Part shown: positions 43,481 to 51,817 of the stretch, piece after piece
Position numbering within the stretch: the first letter of the stretch is position 1
How the letters are laid out: the number at the start of each line of letters is the position of its first letter
Origin: Anaerolineae bacterium
GTDB lineage: Bacteria > Chloroflexota > Anaerolineae > 4572-78 > J111
Reading direction: 5' to 3'
DNA length: 64,000 nt
NCBI GenBank assembly: GCA_023382535.1
Contig: JAHDWA010000005.1
Span: forward strand, 186,001-250,000
Notes under the pieces: generated by a model
What the model was told of the DNA's origin: nothing
Databases searched by the model: none
Seen by the model: only the letters and a program-made list of their open reading frames with translations
Made by a program: the position numbers and the translations under genes

Positions 43481-43537
43481 CACCCCCACCCTAACCCTCC
43501 CCCTACTAGAGGGAGGGAAGGGAGGGGGTCGTTGGGA
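43481..43537. repeat. C-rich palindromic repeat between genes, supplying the fabL ribosome site
   Basis: ACCCCCACCCTAACCCTCCC and then GAGGGAGGGAAGGGAGGGGG form complementary arms around CTACTA. The right arm and the following GGGAG provide the purine-rich sequence before the fabL ATG at 43543. Confidence 0.65.
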
Positions 43538-43542
43538 GACAA

Positions 43543-44310
43543 ATGACCGACAAATTCCTCACTCACAAAACTGCCCTCATTACCGGCTCCTCACGGGGGA
43601 TTGGCCGGGCGATTGCCCTGGAACTGGCTCGCCGGGGAGCCGATGTGATCGTCCATTACGTCCGCAAGAAACAGGCGGCGAAAGAGGTTGTGGCGGCCAT
43701 CGAGTCGCTGGGCTGCCGGGCGCTGGCGGTGAAAGCCAACCTGGCTGAAGCGGACCAAATCGAGACGATGATTGCCGAAATCGAGGCCCAAATGGGCCGC
43801 TGCGATATTTTTGTCGGTAACGCCGCCAGCGGCACGCCGCGTGACATCCTCGACGTGACCGACAAGCACTGGGACTGGACGATGGATGTCAACGCCCGTT
43901 CCATTTTGCGTTGTGTCCAGCGGCTTGTCCCGGCGATGGAACGGGCCGGCTGGGGACGGATCATTAACATCACCAGTCCCGGCAGCCACCGCGTCTTGCC
44001 CCATTACGGCGCGATTGGCCTGTCCAAAGCGGTGGTCGAATCGCTGACCCGCTACCTGGCGGTTGACCTGGCTCCCAAAGGCATCATCGTCAACGCTGTT
44101 TCCCCCGGCCTGGTCGCCACCGACGCCGTGTCCGCCTTTCCGGTTGACCTGCAAGCGACGTTTGAATACGCTCAAAGCCGCACCCCTGCCGGCCGCCTGG
44201 TCACGCCGGAGGACGTGGCCCGGATTGTCGCCTTCCTCTGTTCAGAGGATGCGGCAATGATCGTCGGCCAGACGATTATGGTGGATGGGGGGTATAGTTT
44301 ACTGGCCTAA
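43543..44310 (+). CDS. fabL: Enoyl-ACP reductase of the FabL type (NADPH)
   Basis: A 255-residue short-chain dehydrogenase fold with GSSRGIGRA for cofactor binding and NAASG after strand 4. The active-site pair is Tyr155 and Lys162 (HYGAIGLSK), a Tyr-x6-Lys spacing used by enoyl reductases instead of the Tyr-x3-Lys of ordinary SDRs. Other segments, such as HWDWTMDVNA, SLTRYLAVDLAPKGIIVNAVSPG and QTIMVDGG, resemble Bacillus FabL closely. FabL performs the last step of each fatty-acid elongation cycle. No other fab gene is nearby, so the assignment rests on sequence alone. The shadow of a repeat forms its ribosome-binding region. Confidence 0.85.
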   Translation: MTDKFLTHKTALITGSSRGIGRAIALELARRGADVIVHYVRKKQAAKEVVAAIESLGCRALAVKANLAEADQIETMIAEIEAQMGRCDIFVGNAASGTPRDILDVTDKHWDWTMDVNARSILRCVQRLVPAMERAGWGRIINITSPGSHRVLPHYGAIGLSKAVVESLTRYLAVDLAPKGIIVNAVSPGLVATDAVSAFPVDLQATFEYAQSRTPAGRLVTPEDVARIVAFLCSEDAAMIVGQTIMVDGGYSLLA

Positions 44311-44385
44311 AATTGGCTATTAGCATTGAGAATGGTCAACGGTTAATAGTCAACTGTCAATTGTCAATGAATTAAGGAGATATTC

Positions 44386-45387
44386 ATGACTCGTTCCCTT
44401 CACCTCGACCTCGGTTTATCCGCCGTTTTTGCCGCCCGGCAGTGGGCCGAGCCGGAGACCTGGCTGCGGCTGACCCGCGAACTGGGCTATCCCTGGCTGG
44501 AGTTCAGTGGCGATGCTCTCGACCCCTTTTTCTCCGGCGATCTGGCCTATCAGATGCAAACCGCGCAGCAAATCCGCGCAGCGGCTGAAAAGTACAGCGT
44601 CAGGATTCCCAATGCTTACACCGGCAAGGCAACCCATCGCTTTCATGGCCTGTCTCATCCCGACGAGTCCGTGCGTGCCCGCATGTGGGATTGGATCGTG
44701 ACCTACATGGACCTGGCCCTGGCTATGGGGACGGACCGCGTCGGCGGGCGCTGGAATACCATCCCCACGGAAGCCTGCGCCGACCCGGTTCACTATGCCG
44801 AAGAGAAAGCCCTGATTCACCGGCAGTTCCGTGAGCTGGCAGCGATTGCCAGAGATAAAGGGCTGGCCGCCATCTACAATGAGCAAATGTACATCCCTGC
44901 CGAGTACCCCTGGACGATTGAGTCAACGTACGAGTTTTTAGAGGCGGTCAATCGCGACAGCCAGGGCGTGCCGATCTATCTCACCGTGGATACCGGCCAT
45001 ATGGCCGGGATGCATTACGGCGCGGCGGGCGATGATCTGGATTACCGCGCCTGGCTGCGCCACTTCGCCCCGGTGTGCGAAAACATCCACTTGCAGCAGA
45101 CCACTCCCGCCACCAGCTCCCACTGGCCTTTTACTCCCGCTTACAACGCCAAAGGCCATGTCCGGGTGGAGGAGGTCTTGGCCGCAATTCGTCAAGGACA
45201 CCAGTCCTGGCCCGATAACCCCCTTTCTAAATTTATGGCTCCGGTCAGGCAGACCATCCTGGTCATCGAAGTCATCCCCGGCTCGACCACCCGCCCCGAA
45301 ATCCTGCTGGCCGACCTGGCTGAGTCGGCCCGGCATGTGCGCCAGTTTGTGCCGGAAGGCGGGCTGGAGTGGCAGTTTAACTCGTGA
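44386..45387 (+). CDS. TIM-barrel sugar isomerase/epimerase-like protein (AP-endonuclease 2 fold)
   Basis: A 333-residue protein with the xylose-isomerase-like TIM-barrel pattern. Likely metal-binding positions are Glu in AIYNEQMYIPAEYP, Asp and His in LTVDTGHMAG, His in ENIHLQQTTP and Glu in ILVIEVIPG. This order (E, D, H, E) is that of sugar-phosphate isomerases/epimerases acting on tetroses and ketohexoses. Relatives include D-erythrulose-phosphate and 3-keto-sugar epimerases, but I cannot fix the substrate. AAGGAGATA precedes the ATG. The 75-base gap to fabL has simple GTCAACTGTCAATTGTC-type repeats. Confidence 0.82.
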   Translation: MTRSLHLDLGLSAVFAARQWAEPETWLRLTRELGYPWLEFSGDALDPFFSGDLAYQMQTAQQIRAAAEKYSVRIPNAYTGKATHRFHGLSHPDESVRARMWDWIVTYMDLALAMGTDRVGGRWNTIPTEACADPVHYAEEKALIHRQFRELAAIARDKGLAAIYNEQMYIPAEYPWTIESTYEFLEAVNRDSQGVPIYLTVDTGHMAGMHYGAAGDDLDYRAWLRHFAPVCENIHLQQTTPATSSHWPFTPAYNAKGHVRVEEVLAAIRQGHQSWPDNPLSKFMAPVRQTILVIEVIPGSTTRPEILLADLAESARHVRQFVPEGGLEWQFNS

Positions 45388-45442
45388 AGCGTGACATGCA
45401 CTCCGCCCTAAGTCTAAAATCTTGATTGGCAGGCTATGAATT

Positions 45443-46195
45443 GTGTCTCTCATTAGCGGCGTGTTAGCCGACTTTGCCCTGGCCTGGCGGCTGCTGACCC
45501 TTATTCCTCTCCCGTTTCTTCCCACTGCGGCTGACCGCCCGGCGGGTCTGGCGGCGGCGTATTATCCCCTGGTCGGGTTGATGTTGGGCCTGATACTGGC
45601 CGGAGCGGACGAGCTTTTCTTTTTGTTCCTTCCGCCCGGATTGGCGGCGGTGCTACTGCTGGCGCTGTGGGCCGGGCTGACCGGCCTGCTGCATCTCGAC
45701 GGGTTTATGGATAGCTGTGACGGTCTGCTGCCACCCCGCGACTCTGCGCGTCGCCTGGAGATCATGAAGGACAGCCGGGTCGGCGCTTTTGGAGCGGTCG
45801 GCGTAATTCTGCTGCTGTTGATCAAGTTCAATGCCCTGGCTACCCTGCCGCCTGCCTATCGGATGCCGGCTTTGATCGTGATTCCGGCGCTGGCTCGCTG
45901 GGCGATGACCTGGGCTATGGCCCGCTACCCCCTGGCTCGCCGGGAGGGGGTGAGTGTATTTTTTAGCGCCGGGTTGGGCTGGCGGCAGGTAATCGCCGCC
46001 TCGGTGATGGCAGGCGCGGCGGCGTTGATTTTGATGAATGGGTGGGGGGCGGTGATGCTGGTCCTCACCTGGGTAGTGATGACCGGTATAGCGAGGCTGG
46101 CGATGGCCCGTATCGCCGGCCTGACGGGGGATGTCTACGGGGCGATTTGCGAAGTGACGGAGACAATTTTACTGGCCGTCATCGTCGTTTTTTAA
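45443..46195 (+). CDS. cobS: Adenosylcobinamide-GDP ribazoletransferase (cobalamin synthase)
   Basis: A 250-residue polytopic membrane enzyme that joins alpha-ribazole to adenosylcobinamide-GDP in the last steps of cobalamin assembly. CobS signatures are present: GLTGLLHLDGFMDSCDGLL with the acidic metal-binding residues, MKDSRVGAFG, and GLTGDVYGAICEVTE near the C-terminus. The start is GTG at 45443. No other cobalamin gene is next to it, so the other steps lie elsewhere or precursors are salvaged. A terminator hairpin follows. Confidence 0.95.
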   Translation: MSLISGVLADFALAWRLLTLIPLPFLPTAADRPAGLAAAYYPLVGLMLGLILAGADELFFLFLPPGLAAVLLLALWAGLTGLLHLDGFMDSCDGLLPPRDSARRLEIMKDSRVGAFGAVGVILLLLIKFNALATLPPAYRMPALIVIPALARWAMTWAMARYPLARREGVSVFFSAGLGWRQVIAASVMAGAAALILMNGWGAVMLVLTWVVMTGIARLAMARIAGLTGDVYGAICEVTETILLAVIVVF

Positions 46196-46218
46196 CCACC
46201 CATGAGCGTCGAAACAAA

Positions 46219-46252
46219 AACGCCGAGCGGACCAATACCCGCTCGGCGTTTT
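46219..46252. terminator. Bidirectional intrinsic terminator
   Basis: CGCCGAGCGG (46221-46230) and CCGCTCGGCG (46239-46248) form a perfect 10-base stem with A-run before and TTTT after, between the convergent cobS and LysM genes. The A-run makes a U-run for minus-strand transcripts as well. Confidence 0.85.
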
Positions 46253-46272
46253 AATTGAGGCTAACTTAGTCT

Positions 46273-47793
46273 TTAATCGTAATTCACCGGGCCGATAAAG
46301 TTGCTGTCATCTTTGGTTGGCTGCTTGGCGAACTCAAATTCGGCGTAGGCATTGCCGTCCATATAGGTCTTCAGGGTGAGTTGGGTGCCGTCAATGTGGA
46401 TGAAGTAAAGCCCGGCGTTCAACCCGGCAAAGTCGCACGCGCCGGGACCTTTGCTGCCGGTCAGGCAACTGGCCTTGTAGCCGCCGCCCTCGCTCTCGGC
46501 AATGATGGTCAGGCCGGAAGCCGGGGTTTTAATCAGAATATTCGACCAGCCGCCGATGTTCTGGTGCGGCTTGCTAGGATTCTTCCAGGATGACAGGAAC
46601 CAGCCATCCGGCGAAGCATAGGTCTGCCCCTGGAAGCGGACCTGCTTGCTGAAAGCCACGTTGACCCGCTGGCCGGCATCCAGGCTAATTTGCACTTTCT
46701 CCGAGGGCGTATCGGGGTCATCCACCCAGACATCGTAATCGCCGGGGGGCAGGTAACGGAAAGCCAGGCTGGACGGTCCAAATTCGCCGCTGAGATACTG
46801 AGTTTCCCCTTTGACTTCAGCATCGCCGCTGCGCATGCGGATCAATTTGCCAAATTCGGTGTCTGTCTGGACGACAACGGTGGTAATGCCGTTGGGATCA
46901 GGGGCGCTGTAAACCTCGTCGGCCCAGGTTTCGCCGCCGTTGACCACCACCTCAAGCGGATGCTCGGCCAGGGGCAAAAGGGGCTGGGCCGCGCCTTTCT
47001 GATAATTTGGCGCCGCAGGCAGGGAACCATCGTCGGCGGGCGGCCGATAGGGCGGCGGCTTCAGGCCGGAGTCGTAGGTATCGGTGTGCCACGGCCGCGC
47101 CGGCGGCGGGGCGTAGACGGGCGGCGGAGCGTAAGCCAGCGGCGGCGCGGCCGGTTGATAACCGGGAATGACCAATCGTTGGCCAGCCCAAATAAAGGAC
47201 GCATTATTCAGGTTATTGGCCCGAATCACATCCCACGGGTTGACCCCATACCGGTCGCAAATGCCGGTCAGGGTTTCGCCTGTTGCTACGCTGTGATAGT
47301 GAACTGCCGGGCCGGGGCGGTAATTCGGAAAGCCTGCTGCCGGTCGAGGTTGGTAGCCGCTCCCACCCGGAATGCATAATTCCTGGCCCACATAAACAAA
47401 GTTTTCGTCGTAGAGATTATTGGCCTGCATCAACGCCTGGGGACTGATGCCAAAATTCCAGGCAATGCCGGATAAGGTGTCACCCATCACTACCCTATAA
47501 CTGTTTCCGCAACCATAACCCTGGTGGGGATACCCGGCCGGTCCGCCATAGCCGCCCCCAGGAATAATCAAAGACTGGCCGGCATAGATCATATCCGGGT
47601 TTACCAGGCCATTCTGGCGCATAATCGCCTCAGCACTGACGCCATACTGGCTGGCGATGCCATCCAAGCTCTCACCCGCGCGGACGTGGTGAACTACTCC
47701 TCCACCCTGGCTCAACGGGGCGGCCAAAGCCGTTGGAACAATGATGATGGCTAGCGCAGTAATCAGGATAAACGCTAACAGATGTTTTTTCAC
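46273..47793 (-). CDS. Exported protein with three LysM domains
   Basis: A 506-residue protein with a Sec signal peptide (MKKHLLAFILITALAIIIVPTALA) and three LysM modules (about 34-77, 97-142 and 166-212). Each module has the VxxGDTLxxIAxxYGV...N.L pattern and a closing GQxLxIPG. LysM binds N-acetylglucosamine polymers such as peptidoglycan. A Pro/Tyr-rich linker is followed by an about 220-residue beta-rich C-terminal part with Trp-containing repeats and no enzyme motif I recognise. Role: wall-attached surface protein. Transcription probably starts at the strong promoter at 47874-47902. Ribosome site AGGAGGAAAT lies before the ATG. Confidence 0.92.
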   Translation of the reverse strand: MKKHLLAFILITALAIIIVPTALAAPLSQGGGVVHHVRAGESLDGIASQYGVSAEAIMRQNGLVNPDMIYAGQSLIIPGGGYGGPAGYPHQGYGCGNSYRVVMGDTLSGIAWNFGISPQALMQANNLYDENFVYVGQELCIPGGSGYQPRPAAGFPNYRPGPAVHYHSVATGETLTGICDRYGVNPWDVIRANNLNNASFIWAGQRLVIPGYQPAAPPLAYAPPPVYAPPPARPWHTDTYDSGLKPPPYRPPADDGSLPAAPNYQKGAAQPLLPLAEHPLEVVVNGGETWADEVYSAPDPNGITTVVVQTDTEFGKLIRMRSGDAEVKGETQYLSGEFGPSSLAFRYLPPGDYDVWVDDPDTPSEKVQISLDAGQRVNVAFSKQVRFQGQTYASPDGWFLSSWKNPSKPHQNIGGWSNILIKTPASGLTIIAESEGGGYKASCLTGSKGPGACDFAGLNAGLYFIHIDGTQLTLKTYMDGNAYAEFEFAKQPTKDDSNFIGPVNYD

Positions 47794-47873
47794 GATTTCC
47801 TCCTACCCCCACATTTAGGGGTGTTGAGCAACTAACCTACAAGATATGGACCGGCTATGGTATGGCACTATAC

Positions 47874-47902
47874 ATAATACCTGAAGTGCAACAATATGTC
47901 AA
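47874..47902 (-). promoter_or_regulatory. Consensus-like sigma70 promoter for the LysM gene
   Basis: On the minus strand TTGACA (47902-47897), a 17-base spacer and TATTAT (47879-47874). The leader is about 75 bases. One of the best promoter matches in the window. Confidence 0.75.
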
Positions 47903-47975
47903 GTTATTTTGCGGCTCTTTTACCTTGTGCTGAGGATTATTGCCCGGTCTGAGTCCTTATGCTAAGATAGCCTTG

Positions 47976-50060
47976 ATGATCCTGCCCCCAAGCGTTACCC
48001 GATTTAGCCGCCGTGAGCCGCTGCTGCTAGCCATGATTCTGGCCGGATTTGCCCTGCGCCTTTACCGGCTGGGCGCTGACAGCCTCTGGTACGACGAAAC
48101 GGTCAGCGCCTTTTTGGCCGCCGAATCCGTCCCCGACTTGATTGCCCACACCACCAGGGACATCCATCCGCCGGGCTACTATCTTTTGCTTCACTTCTGG
48201 ACCCTCGCCGCCGGCCACAGCGAGTTTGCCCTGGCCTTTTTTTCCCTTATTTTTGGCGTGCTAATTATCCCGCTGACCTACCGGCTGGCTCGAATCCTGG
48301 CCAACAACTCTGTGGCGATATGGGCGGCGCTGCTGGTGGCGGTTTCTCCTTACCACCTCTGGTACTCGCAGGAGGTGCGGATGTACACTCTCGGCGCGAC
48401 CTTGGGACTTATCACTGCCTACTGCTTCTGGCAAGTTTTATGCCGCTTTCCACCTCCTCAAAAAATTTGGGTTTACTGGGTGGGCTATGCTTTATCGGCT
48501 ACTTTAGGTTTATATACACTTTACTACTTCGCCTTTTTACTCATTGCTATCAACTTTTCATTGCCTTTAGCATCTTTCCCTGTTCCGAGTCACATGTTAA
48601 AAATCATTCCTTTTACCGAACGATTGAGCAAACGGAATAATTTTCCTCTCTTTTCAGCTAATATCCTGATTTTTCTTGCCTATCTACCCTGGTTGCCGAC
48701 TGCCTGGCGGCAAATTACCTATCCTCCTGTACCTCCTTGGCGCACGTTCGATAATTTTGCACTTTGGCCGGCCATGCTCGAAAGCTGGTCGGCGCTCTTG
48801 TTGGGTCAATCGGTTGAGCCACAAATGATCTGGCCAATCCTGCTGATCGGCGTGGCGCTGTTCTATCTTGGGTTTCGATATCTCAATGGACTAACCAGCT
48901 CTTCCTTTTTTTCTTCACGTCTTGATTCGTTTATTACTCTGCCTACTTTCTTTCTACTTACATATACTTTTGGCCCGTTATTACTCATTTTATATCTGTC
49001 CGTCCACACTCCCCTCTATCACGTTCGCTACCTGTTTACTTACTCCCCGGCTTTTTATATCATCCTGGCGGCGGGTTTGGCCTGGCTGCTGGCTCGCCGC
49101 TGGGCGGGGACAGCTATCGCCGCAGCCAGCTTGCTTTTGCTGGCCTGCTTCTTTTCAATTTATCAGTATCACTTCGACCCGCGCTACCGCCCCGACGATT
49201 ACCGGGCGGCGGTTGATTTCATCGAGAGGCACTGGCGGCCGGGCGACGTTATCCTGGTCAATGCCGGTTATGTCTACACTGCTTACTTATACTACACTGA
49301 CTTGCCCAACCTTCAGCGCCAGCGGCTTGTCCCTTATTCCCCGGCTGAGACCAACCGGCCCTTGCTCTTGCAAACCGGCTCGGTTGACGGCAGCCCGCAG
49401 TTGGGCTGGGGCGATCCCCGCTCCGACTTCTATTCCATGAGTGCCGCCGACACCCGGGCCGCACTGGATGCCCTTTCGCATGACTTTTCCCGGCTGTGGC
49501 TGCTGCGGGCCTACGATACCGTGACCGATCCCGCCGGCCTCATCCGGGCCTGGCTGGCCGAGCAGACGATCCCCCTGGAAGATCAAGCTTTCGCCGGGGA
49601 GAGCAGCATCCGGGCGCAGGGCTTTTTGCTGCCGGGGGCAAAATCGCTTCCTCCCGGCGGCCAAACCGTCCAATTTGAGGATGGACTGGCCCTGGCCAGC
49701 TGGTCGCTGCCGGAGCAAACCTGGCAGCCGGAGCAGACTATTCCGGTCAAACTGTGGTGGCAGGTGGACAGTCAGCCCAGCGTGGATTATAAAATGTCCT
49801 TAAAACTGTGGACGCCCACCGCCCAACTCGCCGCTCAGGGGCAGGACACCTGGCCCGTGGGGACACTCTACCGGGCTACAGCCTGGCCCACGGGCGAGAT
49901 TGTCTATCAGGCCGACCAGATCACCCTCCCGGCGGACCTGCGGCCCGGCCAATACTGGCTCAACGTCGAGCTTTACCACCCTGACACCGGTTTGCCTTTG
50001 CCCCGCCTCGACGGTGCGGACCCGGTCGTGACCCTGGGGCCAATCACGGTTGAAAAGTAG
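47976..50060 (+). CDS. GT39-like membrane glycosyltransferase (PMT_2 family)
   Basis: A 694-residue protein with about 11-12 transmembrane helices in its first two-thirds and a soluble C-terminal region. The early ADSLWYDETVSAF segment carries the acidic pair expected of dolichyl/polyprenyl-phosphate-sugar transferases (PMT_2, ArnT-like), followed by HTTRDIHPPGYYLLLHFW. Such enzymes move a sugar from a polyprenyl phosphate carrier to a protein or lipid on the outer face; the Thr/Pro stalks of the window would be natural acceptors, as an inference. The ATG at 47976 is preferred to a TTG at 47940. The C-terminal 150 residues form a beta domain shared in style with the DUF2079 protein at 51.8 kb (both end with LWxxDxxP-type Trp-rich repeats). 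Confidence 0.85.
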   Translation: MILPPSVTRFSRREPLLLAMILAGFALRLYRLGADSLWYDETVSAFLAAESVPDLIAHTTRDIHPPGYYLLLHFWTLAAGHSEFALAFFSLIFGVLIIPLTYRLARILANNSVAIWAALLVAVSPYHLWYSQEVRMYTLGATLGLITAYCFWQVLCRFPPPQKIWVYWVGYALSATLGLYTLYYFAFLLIAINFSLPLASFPVPSHMLKIIPFTERLSKRNNFPLFSANILIFLAYLPWLPTAWRQITYPPVPPWRTFDNFALWPAMLESWSALLLGQSVEPQMIWPILLIGVALFYLGFRYLNGLTSSSFFSSRLDSFITLPTFFLLTYTFGPLLLILYLSVHTPLYHVRYLFTYSPAFYIILAAGLAWLLARRWAGTAIAAASLLLLACFFSIYQYHFDPRYRPDDYRAAVDFIERHWRPGDVILVNAGYVYTAYLYYTDLPNLQRQRLVPYSPAETNRPLLLQTGSVDGSPQLGWGDPRSDFYSMSAADTRAALDALSHDFSRLWLLRAYDTVTDPAGLIRAWLAEQTIPLEDQAFAGESSIRAQGFLLPGAKSLPPGGQTVQFEDGLALASWSLPEQTWQPEQTIPVKLWWQVDSQPSVDYKMSLKLWTPTAQLAAQGQDTWPVGTLYRATAWPTGEIVYQADQITLPADLRPGQYWLNVELYHPDTGLPLPRLDGADPVVTLGPITVEK

Positions 50061-50090
50061 GCGCGAATTCGTGCAAGCCGGCGCTAAACT

Positions 50091-50118
50091 TTGAACTGGT
50101 TCATTCCTGGGGTATAAT
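50091..50118 (+). promoter_or_regulatory. Promoter before the 132-residue protein/M50 pair
   Basis: TTGAAC (50091-50096), a 16-base spacer and a perfect TATAAT (50113-50118). The start codon at 50156 would leave a leader of about 30 bases with a purine-rich AGAGAG site. Confidence 0.65.
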
Positions 50119-50155
50119 CAGGCCGGACTACCGCAGCGAAAGATACAAAAGAGAG

Positions 50156-50554
50156 ATGACCGAAAAAAAACCAACAATTGCTTCGTTACAGCCCGTCGTT
50201 CTACCCGACAAGCGGCGGGTGACGATGGAACTGGTAGTAGAGAATTTGCCGACCCTTTTTGCCAACGTCGCCTTCAGCATGCCCGATACCTTTGGTTCAC
50301 CGCCCGCTAAACCGCCCCAGCCTGCCGATACCCCCAGCCCTTACCCCAACCTTGAACTCAGCATTCTCAACAGCCGCCGCCAGCAGGTGGCCAGCCTCTT
50401 CATCGTCGAGCACAAAGAAAGGGTCACTACGCTGACCATGCACCTGCGCCAGCCCGATGAGGCAGAGCAGTACACCGCTCGGGCCGAGATGATCTACATG
50501 GACGAAATCATTGACGTCGTTGAGACGCCGTTTACTCTGCACCAGACGAATTAA
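50156..50554 (+). CDS. Conserved-looking small protein of unknown function
   Basis: A 132-residue protein with no signal peptide or membrane segment, giving mixed beta strands: VTMELVVENLPTLF near the start, LELSILNSRRQQVASLFIVEHKERVTTLTMHL in the middle and AEMIYMDEIIDVVETPF at the end. A Pro-rich stretch lies at about 50-68. No family was recognised. It has its own promoter and its stop is 3 bases before the start of the M50-TPR gene, so the two are coupled and may act together, for example as a cytoplasmic or substrate-binding partner of the membrane protease. That is inference from position. Confidence 0.75.
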   Translation: MTEKKPTIASLQPVVLPDKRRVTMELVVENLPTLFANVAFSMPDTFGSPPAKPPQPADTPSPYPNLELSILNSRRQQVASLFIVEHKERVTTLTMHLRQPDEAEQYTARAEMIYMDEIIDVVETPFTLHQTN

Positions 50555-50557
50555 GCG

Positions 50558-51694
50558 ATGGACCAACTGTTTCCTTTCCTGCATTGGACCAACATTCTGA
50601 TCATTCCCGGCCTGTTATTGGCTTACATGGTCCATGAATTGGGCCACGCCCTGGCTGCTTATTTTTTAGGCGACACCTCTCAGGTAGAGCGCGGTAAAAT
50701 CACCCTGAACCCGCTTGCACATTTTTCCTGGACCGGTTTTATTGCTTTTTTGGTTTTTGGTCTGGGCTGGGCCGGATTTGTGGCTTTTTTGATGTTCAGC
50801 CTGGCCTGGCCGAAACCCCTGCGGGTTAATCTCAAGAATTTTAAGCGCAGTTATTTTGACCTGTGCCTGGTGGCCATGGCCGGTCCGGCAACCAGCTTCA
50901 CCTTTGGCCTGGTCGGGTTTTTACTCACCCTGGTCATCGCTGCGGCGCTGGTCTATGCCAGCGGGGTCAGCACCGACCGGGTCTTTCCTTACCTTTTCCG
51001 CATGGACAGCACCCTGCCCCAAACGCTCGACCTGCAGGCCCTGTCCATTGCTTTTACCAGCTACGTGAGTTTAACCAGTCTCTGGCTGGCATTTGTTAGC
51101 TTAATCCCGCTCCCCGGCCAGGATGGCTTTGTGGCGCTCATCAGCTTGATAACCTTTTGGCGCGAGCGCAAACGGGGCAGCGAGCGCCGCCAGCCCGAAC
51201 CTGTGATCGCCAATCGCCCCTTAACCCTGCTGCACCAGCAGCGCCGCCGGAACAGCGCCGCCGATATTCACTTCAAGGCAGGCGCCGATTATCACGAAGC
51301 CCAACAGTACGACGACGCGATTGCCCGCTATCAACAGGCCATTCGCAGCGACCAGAACTTTGGCCCGGCTTATGTGAACCTGGGGTTGGCTTACCTGGCT
51401 AAAGGCAATCGCCAGCGGGCTATCCAGGCCTTCCGCGGTGCGGCCCAACGGGCCGACGATAGAAAATCGCAGGAAACTGCCTGGCAGCAACTGCACGAGT
51501 TAAGCGAAATTTCTCCGGTTAACACCGAAACCGCCAGCGAAAGCATGGTCGAAATGGGCGCGGTCCCCTGGACAGACACCAAACCTCGACCTAATTGGTT
51601 AAGCCTGGGTCTGAGCAGTTTATTGTTGTTCATCAGCGCCGTTTTTCTATATGGCTATCTTGTTAGCCAACTCATCGAATTGTTAAGAGTCTAA
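50558..51694 (+). CDS. M50 site-2-protease-like membrane protein fused to TPR repeats
   Basis: A 378-residue membrane protein. The M50 zinc motif is HELGH in YMVHELGHALAAYFLG (helix 1-2), with NPLAHFSW following, and the second metal-binding region is LIPLPGQDGF, where the family has N(P)xPxxDG. The protease part spans about 1-210 with four or five helices. A soluble segment of about 100 residues carries two to three TPR-like repeats (YDDAIARYQQAIRSDQNFGPAYVNLGLAYL, shown in pieces across 245-290), and one last helix lies at the C-terminus. M50 proteases cut membrane proteins inside the bilayer, often to release regulators. The TPR part would select partners. Its start is coupled to the small protein upstream. 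Confidence 0.88.
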   Translation: MDQLFPFLHWTNILIIPGLLLAYMVHELGHALAAYFLGDTSQVERGKITLNPLAHFSWTGFIAFLVFGLGWAGFVAFLMFSLAWPKPLRVNLKNFKRSYFDLCLVAMAGPATSFTFGLVGFLLTLVIAAALVYASGVSTDRVFPYLFRMDSTLPQTLDLQALSIAFTSYVSLTSLWLAFVSLIPLPGQDGFVALISLITFWRERKRGSERRQPEPVIANRPLTLLHQQRRRNSAADIHFKAGADYHEAQQYDDAIARYQQAIRSDQNFGPAYVNLGLAYLAKGNRQRAIQAFRGAAQRADDRKSQETAWQQLHELSEISPVNTETASESMVEMGAVPWTDTKPRPNWLSLGLSSLLLFISAVFLYGYLVSQLIELLRV

Positions 51695-51751
51695 AACGTA
51701 ATTCCGAATGCGTAATGCCGCGTTTTCCATACCGTTTGCCCCTTACGGTTT

Positions 51752-51803
51752 AGAGCGAAGCCTCCCCTGGGAACGCATTAGAGCGAAGCCTCCCCTCGGG
51801 ACC
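51752..51803. repeat. Tandem AGAGCGAAGCCTCCC repeat upstream of the DUF2079 gene
   Basis: Two copies of AGAGCGAAGCCTCCCCT with a 28-base period (starting at 51752 and 51780). A third copy is inside the next gene at 52895-52920. Confidence 0.75.
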
Positions 51804-51817
51804 CTTGACATGGCCCT

